Of a stretch of DNA of 64,000 nucleotides, positions 1 to 8,955 are shown in pieces. The notes under the pieces are model-generated. The model saw only the letters and a program-made list of their open reading frames with translations, was not told where the DNA came from and made no database searches. The position numbers and the translations under genes are program-made. The stretch covers positions 1,054,001 to 1,118,000 of the forward strand of contig NZ_JBIEKE010000001.1 in NCBI RefSeq assembly GCF_043497005.1, written 5' to 3'. Source of the stretch: Halobacillus_A sp043497005. Lineage in GTDB: Bacteria > Bacillota > Bacilli > Bacillales > Halobacillaceae. Numbering within the stretch: the stretch's first letter is position 1; each line of letters opens with the position of its first letter.

Positions 1-41
1 GAATGCAGTTCATAAGCAGTACTTTTATTCTTTTTTATCTC

Positions 42-82
42 GGTACCAGGTACACCTTTTTTCTCCTCCTGTACCTGGTACC
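42..82. repeat. GTACCWGGTAC array, 2 copies
   Basis: Two copies of the 11-mer core GTACCWGGTAC start at 43 (central A) and 71 (central T), exactly 28 bp apart. Extended by flanking bases they form an inverted pair GGTACCAGGTACAC / GTACCTGGTACC that could fold as a hairpin with about a 13-nt loop. It lies upstream of the dTDP-sugar operon. The family is intergenic and recurs at seven other sites in this window with the same 28-bp phase. Confidence 0.9.
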
Positions 83-169
83 GAAAATGTAATAGAAATG
101 TAAGAGTTAAAGTACTAAAAAAAGGTAATAGGGGGAGTAACACCAATTTTATGGATTGAGGTGATCAGA

Positions 170-1099
170 GTGAAAGGAATTATTCTTGCAGGTGGAAGTG
201 GAACAAGGTTGTCCCCAAGCACATTAAGTGTAAATAAACACTTGCTTGCGGTGTATGACAAGCCGATGATTTATTACCCTTTATCTGTATTAATGCTTGC
301 TAACATTGAAGAGATTTTAATTATTACTACGCCTGAAGATGTAAACCGATTCGAAAGTCTTTTAGGGAACGGGGAATCCTTAGGCATCTCGATTACCTAT
401 CAATCTCAAGAAGATCCAAATGGCATTCCTGAAGCTTTAGTGATTGGGGAGGACTTTATTGGTGAAGACGATGTGACGCTCATCCTTGGCGACAATATAT
501 TTTATGGGCAGGGTTTCACAACGCTTCTCCGGAAAGCGATTCAACAGCACGAACACGCTACCGTTTTTGGCTATCGTGTCAAAGATCCAGAGCGTTTTGG
601 GGTCGTTGAATTTGATGAACGTAAAAAAGTGGTTTCCTTAGAAGAGAAGCCCGAGGACCCTAAATCAGATTTTGCAGTAACGGGTCTCTATATTTACGAT
701 CACCATGCTGTCGGCATTGCTAAGCATCTCTCTCCATCAGAACGCGGAGAATTAGAGATCACCGATCTAAACAAAGAATATTTAGAGAGAAAACAGCTTG
801 ATGTTCAGCTGCTCGGTCGAGGCTTTGCCTGGATGGACGCCGGCACCCACGATTCATTATTTGAGGCCTCTGAGTTTGTCAAAAATATTCAGCAAAGACA
901 AGGGTTCAAACTCGCCTGTATTGAGGAAATCGCCTATTATATGGGTCACATCGACAAGCAGGAATTAATGCAGATCGGGAAATTTATGGAAAAAACAGAT
1001 TACGGTCAATACTTGATTGATATTGCTAATCGTAAGCATATTGAACAATATTGGGATGAATTTGACAGCCATCCGATGTTAGAGGGGACGAAGCCATGA
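170..1099 (+). CDS. rmlA: Glucose-1-phosphate thymidylyltransferase (RmlA/RfbA)
   Basis: Makes dTDP-glucose from dTTP and glucose-1-phosphate, the entry step to dTDP-deoxysugars. The N-terminus MKGIILAGGSGTRL is the nucleotidyltransferase signature, followed by VYDKPMIYYPLSVLM and the metal/sugar region LGDNIFYG. At 309 residues it is slightly longer than the usual 290 or so. An in-frame GTG at 161 exists, but GTG at 170 gives the canonical family start and sits about 6 nt behind the ribosome site GAGGTGAT (157-164). It overlaps rmlB by 4 nt and leads a seven-gene operon for dTDP-4-amino sugar synthesis and use. Confidence 0.93.
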   Translation: MKGIILAGGSGTRLSPSTLSVNKHLLAVYDKPMIYYPLSVLMLANIEEILIITTPEDVNRFESLLGNGESLGISITYQSQEDPNGIPEALVIGEDFIGEDDVTLILGDNIFYGQGFTTLLRKAIQQHEHATVFGYRVKDPERFGVVEFDERKKVVSLEEKPEDPKSDFAVTGLYIYDHHAVGIAKHLSPSERGELEITDLNKEYLERKQLDVQLLGRGFAWMDAGTHDSLFEASEFVKNIQQRQGFKLACIEEIAYYMGHIDKQELMQIGKFMEKTDYGQYLIDIANRKHIEQYWDEFDSHPMLEGTKP

Positions 1100-2124
1100 A
1101 TCATTCAAAGCCATACCTTCTTGTGACGGGCGGGGCAGGATTTATCGGTTCCAATTTCATTAAGTATTACTTGGATACGTATCCGAATGCGCCGCTCATA
1201 AACGTCGACAAGCTTACGTATGCTGGGTCGACTTCAAAGCTAAAAGAAGTAGAAAATCACGAAAACTATCACTTTATTCACGGAGATATCACGGATGAAA
1301 AGCTCGTTCAGAGTATTTTTGAGGATTTTCCGATACAAGGGATCATTCATTTTGCAGCCGAATCTCACGTTGACCGTTCAATTGAGGATGCAAGCTCTTT
1401 TATTGATACAAATGTAAAAGGGACGATGATCCTTCTGCAGGCAGCGAAGCGGGAATGGGAAAGACGCGGCGAACTTAAAACGGCTCGCTTCCACCAGATT
1501 TCTACGGATGAAGTCTACGGGTCATTGGATGATGAAGGGAAATTTAATGAACATACGCCATACGATCCTCGAAATCCCTACAGCGCTTCTAAAGCAGGGG
1601 CTAATTTACTTGTGAAAAGTTTTGGCTATACATATGGGATGAACGTAGTGCTGTCAAGCAGTTCCAACAACTACGGTCCTAACCAGCATGTTGAAAAATT
1701 GATTCCGACAATTATTTCTAATGCGCTCAACCATCGTCCGATCCCTATTTATGGAGATGGTAAAAATATAAGAGAATGGCTTTACGTGGAGGATCACTGC
1801 CGCGCGCTGGATCTCATCTTTCATCACGGAAAATCAATGGAGAGTTATAATGTCGGAGGCGGGAACGAAATGAAAAATATCGATTTAGCTGTGGAAATCT
1901 GTGAGATACTTGATCACACTTATCCTGCTTATAAAGGGAGTCTAGCTAGTTTTAAAGAATTAATTACCTTTACGAAAGATCGACTCGGGCACGACCGCAG
2001 GTATGCAGTGGACGATACGAAATTAAGAGGAACGCTGGGCTGGCAGCCAATCATTGAAATGGAGCAAGGGTTACAAGAAACTGTGGAATGGTACGTTGAG
2101 CAATGGACACCACTCAGCCGTTAA
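1096..2124 (+). CDS. rmlB: dTDP-glucose 4,6-dehydratase (RmlB/RfbB)
   Basis: NAD-dependent extended SDR that converts dTDP-glucose to dTDP-4-keto-6-deoxyglucose. The Rossmann motif TGGAGFIGSNF is at residues 11-21, the DEVYGSL segment that carries the active-site acids is near 137-143, and the catalytic YSASK is near 161-165. The length of 342 residues is typical. ATG overlaps the rmlA stop by 4 nt, and the 3' end overlaps the following glycosyltransferase by 22 nt, so the three genes are translationally coupled. Its product is the substrate for the WecE-like aminotransferase encoded downstream. Confidence 0.93.
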   Translation: MNHSKPYLLVTGGAGFIGSNFIKYYLDTYPNAPLINVDKLTYAGSTSKLKEVENHENYHFIHGDITDEKLVQSIFEDFPIQGIIHFAAESHVDRSIEDASSFIDTNVKGTMILLQAAKREWERRGELKTARFHQISTDEVYGSLDDEGKFNEHTPYDPRNPYSASKAGANLLVKSFGYTYGMNVVLSSSSNNYGPNQHVEKLIPTIISNALNHRPIPIYGDGKNIREWLYVEDHCRALDLIFHHGKSMESYNVGGGNEMKNIDLAVEICEILDHTYPAYKGSLASFKELITFTKDRLGHDRRYAVDDTKLRGTLGWQPIIEMEQGLQETVEWYVEQWTPLSR

Positions 2125-3050
2125 TTTCTGTTGTAGTCCCTGTTTATGGCTGCCGCTCCTGCTTACACGAGTTATGCGAACGATTGAGGAAGACAATTAC
2201 AAGCATTCCAGCTGATTATGAAATTATTTTAGTCAATGATGCAAGCCCCGATCATGCCTGGGAGACGATCATTCAACTGGGTGAGGAAGATGAACGAGTA
2301 AGGGGAATTGATCTTGCCCGTAATTTTGGACAGCATTACGCCATTACGGCAGGTTTAGACCAGACATCCGGCGATTGGATCGTAGTCATGGACTGTGATT
2401 TACAAGATCGTCCAGAAGAAATCGCTACCCTTTTTCAAAAAGCACAGGAAGGTTACGAAGTCGTTTTCGGCAAAAGAGTTCAGCGTAAAGATCAATTAAA
2501 GAAACGTCTCTCTTCCAAATTATTTTACCGGACATATGATTATTTCACGGGGCATTCCTCGGATCATACGGTAGCTAATTTCAGTATTGCCGAAAAAAAA
2601 GTAATTGAGGGGTTCAGGCAGATGAAAGAGCAAAATCGACTTTATCCTCTTTTTCTTCAGTGGATGGGCTACAAGACGGCGAGCATTCCAGTTGAGCATA
2701 ATGGAAGAGGCGATGGAAGCTCTTCGTACAGCTTAAAGAAGCTGATTACATTAGCCACAGATACGATTATAGCTCAGTCGAACAAACCGTTGAGGTTATC
2801 GATTCAATTCGGTTTTTTTATTTCACTTGGTTCGTTCATTTATGGATTGTATTTATTTATCCGTTACTTTTTTATGGATCAGCACGTGCAAGGATGGACA
2901 AGCGTGATGGTCAGCATGTATTTCATAGCCGGATTGATGTTTTTTAATTTTGGAATTCTAGGTCTCTATATAGGGAAAGTGTTTGATGAGGCCAAAGGAA
3001 GACCGCTTTATCTAATTCGTGAACAGATTAATGGAAGGAAGCGGAGGTGA
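2103..3050 (+). CDS. Polyprenyl-phosphate glycosyltransferase (GT2, DPM1/GtrB-like)
   Basis: A 315-residue family-2 glycosyltransferase. The catalytic domain starts ISVVVPVYG and contains NDASPD and the metal-binding VMDCDLQD. Two hydrophobic segments close the protein (about residues 235-260 and 268-295), the layout of GtrB/CsbB/ArnC enzymes that load a sugar onto undecaprenyl phosphate at the inner face of the membrane. It overlaps rmlB by 22 nt. In this operon the likely donor is dTDP-Fuc4NAc or a related sugar, which is inferred from the neighbours and not from the protein itself. Confidence 0.85.
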   Translation: MDTTQPLISVVVPVYGCRSCLHELCERLRKTITSIPADYEIILVNDASPDHAWETIIQLGEEDERVRGIDLARNFGQHYAITAGLDQTSGDWIVVMDCDLQDRPEEIATLFQKAQEGYEVVFGKRVQRKDQLKKRLSSKLFYRTYDYFTGHSSDHTVANFSIAEKKVIEGFRQMKEQNRLYPLFLQWMGYKTASIPVEHNGRGDGSSSYSLKKLITLATDTIIAQSNKPLRLSIQFGFFISLGSFIYGLYLFIRYFFMDQHVQGWTSVMVSMYFIAGLMFFNFGILGLYIGKVFDEAKGRPLYLIREQINGRKRR

Positions 3051-3054
3051 TCTT

Positions 3055-3735
3055 ATGACGTTACACTATTTACGGCCGACCCCGTGGGATGTAAGGAATT
3101 TTCATATCGATACGTTTGAAGTAATGAGCCTGGAAGAAGATGCCCTCAAGCAAACGGATGAACGAGAAGGTCATTACACGATTAAAATTGATCCTTTTGA
3201 TAACCCGAAACCGCTGCTGGAGCATGGGTTTTATTACGTCGATACATTAATCGAACCGGTCTGCAGGCAGGGAAACTTAAACATGTTTGATCAAGAAGGT
3301 ACCACGATTTCAACCGATTTTGATCGGGCAAGTATCTTGACGATCGCTGAAGAGACGTTTGCTCATGGACGGTTCCACCGGGATTTTAATATTCCAAATG
3401 AGCAGGCAGACAAAAGGTACATGAACTGGGTGAGTGACTTAATCGATAAAAAGCAGATTTATGCGCTGAAATGTAATGAAGAAATTGCGGGGTTTTACGG
3501 TTTTGAAAAAGAGAATGTACTTCTGCTCGGCATGAGTAAGAATTATCGTCATAAAGGGCTGGCGAAGTCATTCACAAGTAAAGCATGTGATAAACATATG
3601 AAAGAATCAGGGTTGTCTGAACTCCGCACGTCTATATCAGCAGCTAATGTGGCTTCCTTGAATTTATTTCACACATTAGGATTCCGATTAGAAAGCGCGA
3701 AAGACATCTACCACAAATTAAATCGTCGATTATGA
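3055..3735 (+). CDS. GNAT N-acetyltransferase, WecD-like
   Basis: 226 residues. The ATG at 3055 follows GGAGGTGATCTT directly; an in-frame ATG at 3019 would overlap the previous gene and has no such ribosome site. The C-terminal half has the acetyl-CoA fold (YRHKGLAKSF as the R/Q-x-x-G-x-G/A-like loop, then NVASLNLFHTLGF). The middle segment FAHGRFHRDFNIPNEQA resembles the FAQSRFR..Y.P region of E. coli WecD, which acetylates dTDP-4-amino-4,6-dideoxygalactose. With rmlA, rmlB and the wecE-like gene it would complete dTDP-Fuc4NAc. Substrate assignment is inferred from that set. Confidence 0.78.
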   Translation: MTLHYLRPTPWDVRNFHIDTFEVMSLEEDALKQTDEREGHYTIKIDPFDNPKPLLEHGFYYVDTLIEPVCRQGNLNMFDQEGTTISTDFDRASILTIAEETFAHGRFHRDFNIPNEQADKRYMNWVSDLIDKKQIYALKCNEEIAGFYGFEKENVLLLGMSKNYRHKGLAKSFTSKACDKHMKESGLSELRTSISAANVASLNLFHTLGFRLESAKDIYHKLNRRL

Positions 3736-3747
3736 GGCAGGTGACTT

Positions 3748-4104
3748 ATGGGATATGCATATATTTTTGGCACCATTTTCTTTACGGTTTATGGCCAATT
3801 AATTTTAAAATGGAAAATTGACCAATATGGTGGTCTGCCGGAGCTGTGGAAAGATAAATTCATATTTCTCCTGCAGCTGCTGTTAAATCCTTTTATTTTA
3901 TCAGGTTTCTTATCTGCATTCGTGGCGTCTATTTTTTGGATGGCCGCGATGACAAAATTTGATATAAGCTACGCTTATCCTTTTATGAGCCTCTCTTTCG
4001 TACTTGTTTTTCTTCTGTCGGTTGTAATGTTTGGTGAACCGATTTCGATGAAAAAAGTGATGGGAGTCTCGTTCATTGTGATAGGAATTATTGTAATGAG
4101 GTGA
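3748..4104 (+). CDS. Small DMT/EamA-type membrane protein (ArnE-like)
   Basis: 118 residues with four predicted membrane helices and a drug/metabolite-transporter half-repeat ending in the typical GEPISMKKVMGVSFIVIGIIVMR-type helix pair, as in ArnE/ArnF and SMR proteins. The position between a GtrB-like loading enzyme and a GT-C-like membrane protein suggests it flips the lipid-linked sugar, a job usually done by GtrA/GtcA in related three-part systems. Flippase function is inference from context. Start ATG follows GAGGCAGGTGACTT. Confidence 0.75.
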   Translation: MGYAYIFGTIFFTVYGQLILKWKIDQYGGLPELWKDKFIFLLQLLLNPFILSGFLSAFVASIFWMAAMTKFDISYAYPFMSLSFVLVFLLSVVMFGEPISMKKVMGVSFIVIGIIVMR

Positions 4105-4109
4105 TCCAA

Positions 4110-5240
4110 TTGATTCCATTTAACCAGCCATGTGTGGTTGGAGGAGAAGAAGAATATATGCAGGAAGCGATTGCCTGCGGTAAGCTGTCTGGAAACGGGC
4201 CATTTGGTGAAAAATGTGCGCGATGGCTGGAAGATCAGCTGGGTTGCGAACGAGCATTTATGACTCCCTCCTGCACCGCTGCACTTGAAATGGCTGCGCT
4301 TTTAACAGAAGCAGGGCCTGATGATGAAATCATTATGCCCTCTTACACATTCGTATCCACTGCTAATGCCTTTGCATTAAGGGGCGCAGCGATTCGTTTT
4401 GTTGATATTGATGAAAAAACGCTCAACATTGATCCCGAGCAAATCCAAAAAGCGATAACCGAACGTACGAAAGCCATTGTAGTCGTTCATTATGCTGGGG
4501 TTGCCTGCGAGATGGAAGAAATTATAAAGCTGGCGGATGAGCATGACTTATGGGTGATTGAAGATGCGGCTCAGGCGCTAACGAGTACTTATAAAGGAAA
4601 GCCTTTAGGTTCCATAGGCCACTTAGGTGCGTTCAGCTTCCATGAAACGAAAAATTACTCGTGCGGGGAGGGGGGAGCTTTGATTATTAACCATGCTCCT
4701 TTGATCGAACGAGCTGAAATGATTCAGGAAAAAGGAACCAATCGAGCTCAATTCTCCCGTGGAATGGTTGATAAATATTCGTGGCGTGATATAGGATCTT
4801 CTTATGTGATCAGTGAACTCAATACAGCTTATCTTTACAAGCAGCTGCAATATATTGATCAAATTAATGAAGATCGTAAAAAAACTTGGAATATGTATGC
4901 GAGGGAGCTAGAGCATGTGATAGCTTTAGATGCTGTTGAAGGCCCTCACATTCCCGGTGAAGCGGGGCATAACGCCCACATGTTTTATTTGAAAAGTCGC
5001 GATCAAAATGAGCGTACTGAACTCATTGATTATTTAAAAAAGAATGCTGTTATGGCTGTGCCTCACTACGTACCGTTACACTCCTCTTACGCAGGGGAGA
5101 GGTATGGTGTATTTACAGGCGAAGACCGCTATACCACAAGAGATAGTGAACGAGTAGTAAGACTGCCGTTATATTATGGAATGTTAGAAGAGGATGTCCA
5201 TCATGTCGTTAAGCAAATTCAGCTTTTTTATCAAGTATAA
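4110..5240 (+). CDS. wecE: dTDP-4-amino-4,6-dideoxygalactose transaminase (WecE/RffA-like)
   Basis: PLP-dependent DegT/DnrJ/EryC1-family sugar aminotransferase, 376 residues. The TTG at 4110 gives MIPFNQPCVVGGEEEYM, matching how E. coli WecE begins, and lies just after GAGGTGAT; the GTG at 4101 is inside that ribosome site. Strong WecE-like blocks include TPSCTAALEMAAL, MPSYTFVSTANAF, VHYAGVACEM, the PLP lysine in FHETKNYS, EKGTNRAQF and GEDRYTT. It transaminates the 4-keto sugar made by RmlB with glutamate. It overlaps the next gene by 38 nt. Confidence 0.9.
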   Translation: MIPFNQPCVVGGEEEYMQEAIACGKLSGNGPFGEKCARWLEDQLGCERAFMTPSCTAALEMAALLTEAGPDDEIIMPSYTFVSTANAFALRGAAIRFVDIDEKTLNIDPEQIQKAITERTKAIVVVHYAGVACEMEEIIKLADEHDLWVIEDAAQALTSTYKGKPLGSIGHLGAFSFHETKNYSCGEGGALIINHAPLIERAEMIQEKGTNRAQFSRGMVDKYSWRDIGSSYVISELNTAYLYKQLQYIDQINEDRKKTWNMYARELEHVIALDAVEGPHIPGEAGHNAHMFYLKSRDQNERTELIDYLKKNAVMAVPHYVPLHSSYAGERYGVFTGEDRYTTRDSERVVRLPLYYGMLEEDVHHVVKQIQLFYQV

Positions 5241-6894
5241 ATGGAATATATTAGCGTGCGTAGTTTTATTGATGTATCTATTTCCTTATTTTACTTTAGG
5301 TGGAGATACTCATATTCGTGTGCACGATAACTTAGATTCGAACATCGTATGGTACAAACTGCTTGCGGAAACCGGCCAACTCTTTGCAGGACCGGGAGCA
5401 ACAATTCCAAACGTCATAAACGGACTTCCGCGAAGTGCTCTTCCTTCTCCTTTCGATGCTGTAACATGGTTGTACGTGTGGTTTGAGCCTTTTACCGCCT
5501 ATACGATCAGTCAAACGATTATGCGCTTCGTAGCTTTTTTGGGTATGTATCTTTTATTAAGCCGTTTCGTTATTCGTGATTTTAAAGGATCATGGCTGAC
5601 GTCAGGCTGTTCCTTAGCCTTTGCTATGCTGCCCTTCTGGCCGTCAGGTGTGTTAACGATTGCGGGATTACCTCTGGCTTTTTATTTGTTTCTTACAATC
5701 CGGAACCAGGGAAAAAAAACGCCGTGGTACGTATGGGTTCCGGTAGGATTGATCCCGTTTCTGTCTAATTTTATATTAACGTTTATCTTCTTCCTCGCAC
5801 TAATGGGTGCACTCTGGCTCGTTGAATGGGTTTGGAAGAAGAAATTGAACATGCCTTTTTTTATCGCCATCACAGGTATGACAGCTATTTATCTATTGAA
5901 AAATTATATGCTGCTCTACACGATGTTTATCGATTCCACTTTCACATCGCATCGAGAAGAAAATGAACTCGGACACAAAGGTCTTCAAGGTACACTTGAT
6001 CTATTTGTACATAATTTTCTTAATGGCCACACACATGACATGGCGGTCCACACATCTATTGTATTGCCTGTCATTATTTTTGGTGTATTTATTGCCATTG
6101 TCCGCTGCGGCTATCCCACACGGCTGGTTTTACTTTTTGCCGCGACACCTATTCTTTCCATGTGGTATGCCCTTTGGTATTGGGAAGGATTTCGGCCGCT
6201 CAAAGACAGTTTAAACTTACTCAATACCTTTAACTTTGCTCGTATTCATTTTTTTGATCCGATGATATGGTACATATGCTTTGCCATGGCATTAGGTATT
6301 GTAGTAAAGCAAGTGAAAGCTGGCTGGCTGATCGGCGCGGCTCTTCTCATCGCTCAGTGTTGGAACGTTTTTCAGTTGAATGAAGAAAATAAATATAGTG
6401 AGGTCCACACTCCGACGTTTAACGAGTTTTACTCGACAGAATTATTTGATGAAATCAAAGAGTATATCGGCGAGGATCCATCCTCATACCGAGTCATTAG
6501 TGTGGCGATGCACCCGGCGGTCACGCAGTATAATGGGTTTTATACGTTGGACACGTACAACAATACGTATCCTCTTGAGTATAAACATCAATTCCGTGAA
6601 GTGATTGCTGATGAATTAGAAAAGAGTCCTTCATTAGAAAATTACTTTGATACATGGGGAGGCAGAGCTTACACATATTCCAGTGAGCTCGGAAAACACT
6701 ATTTGTTCAAAAAGACGAGCGACCGCTCGATCGAAGAACTATCTCTTAATACCGAAGCTTTAAAGGAACTAGGAGGGGAGTATGTCTTATCTGCCCTGCC
6801 TATAGAAAATCACGAACAAATCAATCTCCATCACGAACAAACATTTGAAAACAAACACTCCCCCTGGCGAATTTACCTGTACCAAGTACAATAA
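5203..6894 (+). CDS. DUF6044-like polytopic membrane protein, candidate GT-C glycosyltransferase
   Basis: 563 residues, about ten or more hydrophobic helices over residues 8-390 and a soluble C-terminal domain. The first outer loop holds GDTHIRVHDNLDSN, an acidic pattern like the DxD loop of GT-C enzymes. It resembles the B. subtilis YkoS/YfhO type, large membrane proteins paired with a GtrB-like enzyme; I recall this as DUF6044 without being able to search. It would transfer the lipid-linked sugar to an extracellular acceptor, possibly a teichoic acid. ATG 5203 is preferred over ATG 5194 because AGAAGAGG (5186-5193) is 9 nt upstream. The last codons contain a degenerate copy of the window-wide repeat. 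Confidence 0.7.
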   Translation: MSLSKFSFFIKYKWNILACVVLLMYLFPYFTLGGDTHIRVHDNLDSNIVWYKLLAETGQLFAGPGATIPNVINGLPRSALPSPFDAVTWLYVWFEPFTAYTISQTIMRFVAFLGMYLLLSRFVIRDFKGSWLTSGCSLAFAMLPFWPSGVLTIAGLPLAFYLFLTIRNQGKKTPWYVWVPVGLIPFLSNFILTFIFFLALMGALWLVEWVWKKKLNMPFFIAITGMTAIYLLKNYMLLYTMFIDSTFTSHREENELGHKGLQGTLDLFVHNFLNGHTHDMAVHTSIVLPVIIFGVFIAIVRCGYPTRLVLLFAATPILSMWYALWYWEGFRPLKDSLNLLNTFNFARIHFFDPMIWYICFAMALGIVVKQVKAGWLIGAALLIAQCWNVFQLNEENKYSEVHTPTFNEFYSTELFDEIKEYIGEDPSSYRVISVAMHPAVTQYNGFYTLDTYNNTYPLEYKHQFREVIADELEKSPSLENYFDTWGGRAYTYSSELGKHYLFKKTSDRSIEELSLNTEALKELGGEYVLSALPIENHEQINLHHEQTFENKHSPWRIYLYQVQ

Positions 6895-6918
6895 AAAATG
6901 AATTTTTGCACCTATTTT

Positions 6919-6987
6919 GGTACCAGGTACACACCGTTCAACTTTCGGTACCAGGTACACAATTATCCACCTTGTGTACCTGGTACC
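6919..6987. repeat. GTACCWGGTAC array, 3 copies
   Basis: Cores start at 6920 (A), 6948 (A) and 6976 (T), again spaced 28 and 28 bp. A short tandem duplication GGTACCCTCACCA follows at 6982-7008, so the right edge looks rearranged. A degenerate copy (GTACCAAGTAC, 6879-6889) lies upstream inside the final codons of the DUF6044-like gene, out of the 28-bp phase. Confidence 0.9.
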
Positions 6988-7008
6988 CTCACCATGGTAC
7001 CCTCACCA

Positions 7009-7210
7009 CAACGTCCAATTCAACTTTATCCTTTTTTTACAATGTGTCTAGTTTACAATAGAAAGAAGTAATGATTTGTCTAATGAATAAGTAGAGAATT
7101 AATTATACAATTAATTTTGAATGTTCCGAAAATAGCAGGAATTCTAGCAGAGTTCATAGAAACCTTTAAAAAACGAGCACACAAATAAATCGTAAAGGAG
7201 TTGGACCAAA
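7009..7210 (+). other. Intergenic leader of the symporter operon
   Basis: AT-rich 200-bp stretch between the repeat array and the YhdT-like gene. TTTACA at 7036-7041 could be a -35 element, but no well-placed -10 box is evident. The ribosome site AAAGGAG is at 7195-7201. No ORF, RNA gene or convincing terminator was seen. Confidence 0.4.
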
Positions 7211-7489
7211 GTGCCTCCCCAAGAAGATTATCGTTTTAAAATTGCCAATCGCGAAGCTTTAATTGGCGTTGGACTGGCTGTCATCAACTTCGTTTGGTGG
7301 TTTGCTTTTGCCTATGGCCTCGGCAGCCGTCCGCCTGAAGAATACACTTACATCCTCGGGCTGCCTTCGTGGTTTTTTTACAGCTGCATCGGCGGTTTTG
7401 TATTGATCGCTGCACTTGTCACGTTTGTTGTAAAAGTCTTTTTTGTAGAAGTACCGCTGGATGATGAAGGGGAAGGTGACCGCTCATGA
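7211..7489 (+). CDS. YhdT-family small symporter subunit (DUF997)
   Basis: 92 residues with two membrane helices, an N-terminal soluble tail, and the INFVWWFAFAYGLG and GLPSWFFYSCIGGF segments typical of the YhdT family that precedes panF-type symporters. GTG start at 7211 follows AAAGGAGTTGGACCAA. It overlaps the panF-like gene by 4 nt, so the two are probably made together as a symporter pair in the cytoplasmic membrane. Its exact role in the pair is not established. Confidence 0.8.
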   Translation: MPPQEDYRFKIANREALIGVGLAVINFVWWFAFAYGLGSRPPEEYTYILGLPSWFFYSCIGGFVLIAALVTFVVKVFFVEVPLDDEGEGDRS

Positions 7490-8955
7490 ATATGGCCGTT
7501 ATCATTCCTTTAGTTGCTTTTCTCGTACTCATTTTTGGTGTTGGTTTTCTGGCGAGCCGCTCACTAACTAAATCCAAGGATGACTTTATGCAGGATTATT
7601 ATCTTGGCGGCCGTCAGCTTGGAGGATTTATTTTAGCCATGACGATGATCGCTACATACGGAAGTGCGAGCAGTTTTATAGGCGGGCCTGGTGTTGCTTA
7701 TAATGAAGGCTTTGGCTGGGTACTTCTTGCGATGGCGCAAGTGGCGTCCGGATATTTTGTACTTATGATTCTAGGGAAAAAGTTTGCGATTATGGCGAGA
7801 CGGTACAATGCTGTCACGCTTACGGATTATTTGAAAGGGCGTTATCAAAGCAAGTGGGTCGTCTTAATTGCGGCTTTTAGTATTATTATCTTCTTGTTTT
7901 CTGCTATGGCCGCACAATGGGTCGGCGGTGCCCGTTTAATTGAATCACTCACTGGACTCAATTACACATCAGCTCTTTTCATCTTTGCCTTATCCGTTCT
8001 CATCTATGTCGTTATCGGCGGATTTAAGGCTGTTGCTTTAACTGATATGATTCAAGGCGTTGTCATGGTGGGAGGAACTTTAATTTTACTTATCGCTACG
8101 ATCATTGCTGGCGGCGGTATTACAAATATTATGGCTGACTTAACAGCTGAAAATCCCTCCCTCATTACCCCTTTTGGAGCAGAGGAGAGTTTAACACCAT
8201 CCTATGTTTCATCATTTTGGATTTTAGTAGGTGTCGCTGTTGTAGGGCTTCCACAAGTTACGGTGCGTGCCATGTCATATAAAAGTTCACGCGCGATGCA
8301 CCGTGCCCTCATCATTGGGACGCTTGTCGTCGGTTTTATTATGTTGAACATGCATTTAATCGGTGTGTTTGCCCGCCCGAGTCTTCCAGGTATTGAAGTG
8401 GGAGATACGGTGATGCCGCTGATCGCGCTTGAAGTTCTCCCGCCGTGGGTGGCCGGCATTGTGCTCGCTGCACCGATGGCCGCGATTATGTCGACCGTTG
8501 ATTCTTTGCTTCTTCTCGTCAGCTCTTCTGTTGTCAAGGATATTTACGTCAATTATGTTAAGCCTGATGCTTCCTATCAGAGGATTAAGCGAATGAGCTT
8601 TAGCGTTACGGCCGTTCTCGGCATTCTCGTATTTCTCATGGCCCTTAACCCGCCGGATTTATTAATTTGGCTTAACCTGTTCGCGTTTGGCGGCTTAGAA
8701 GCAACGTTTATTTGGCCAGTAGTTCTGGGGCTTTATTGGAAAACGGGCAATAAATATGGTGCCATTTCTTCAATGGTCGTAGGTATTGGCTCTTACATTA
8801 TTATCGATGTCTTCTACACGTCGTTATTTGGCTTGCACAGTGTTGTTTTTCCAGTAGTTCTATCCTTAATTGCTTATATAGCGGTTAGTCTCGCAACGAA
8901 AAATCTCGCGTTTAACGAGTATAGTGAACAGCAAAATCTGGAAGGGAGCATGTAA
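7486..8955 (+). CDS. Sodium/solute symporter, PanF-like
   Basis: 489 residues, about 13 membrane helices, sodium:solute symporter family. Helix 1-2 segments DYYLGGRQLGG and TYGSASSFIGGPG and the later AVALTDMIQGVVMVGG match the PanF branch. The family member best known imports pantothenate with Na+, but here the gene sits directly ahead of a deacylase and three dehydrogenases and not beside coenzyme A genes, so the cargo may be an acylated amino acid, a hydroxyacid or similar. Family call is firm; substrate is open. Confidence 0.82.
   Translation: MNMAVIIPLVAFLVLIFGVGFLASRSLTKSKDDFMQDYYLGGRQLGGFILAMTMIATYGSASSFIGGPGVAYNEGFGWVLLAMAQVASGYFVLMILGKKFAIMARRYNAVTLTDYLKGRYQSKWVVLIAAFSIIIFLFSAMAAQWVGGARLIESLTGLNYTSALFIFALSVLIYVVIGGFKAVALTDMIQGVVMVGGTLILLIATIIAGGGITNIMADLTAENPSLITPFGAEESLTPSYVSSFWILVGVAVVGLPQVTVRAMSYKSSRAMHRALIIGTLVVGFIMLNMHLIGVFARPSLPGIEVGDTVMPLIALEVLPPWVAGIVLAAPMAAIMSTVDSLLLLVSSSVVKDIYVNYVKPDASYQRIKRMSFSVTAVLGILVFLMALNPPDLLIWLNLFAFGGLEATFIWPVVLGLYWKTGNKYGAISSMVVGIGSYIIIDVFYTSLFGLHSVVFPVVLSLIAYIAVSLATKNLAFNEYSEQQNLEGSM

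Noticed and set aside
161..169. Longer start for rmlA at GTG 161
   Set aside because: It overlaps the ribosome-binding site; GTG 170 gives the family's usual N-terminus.
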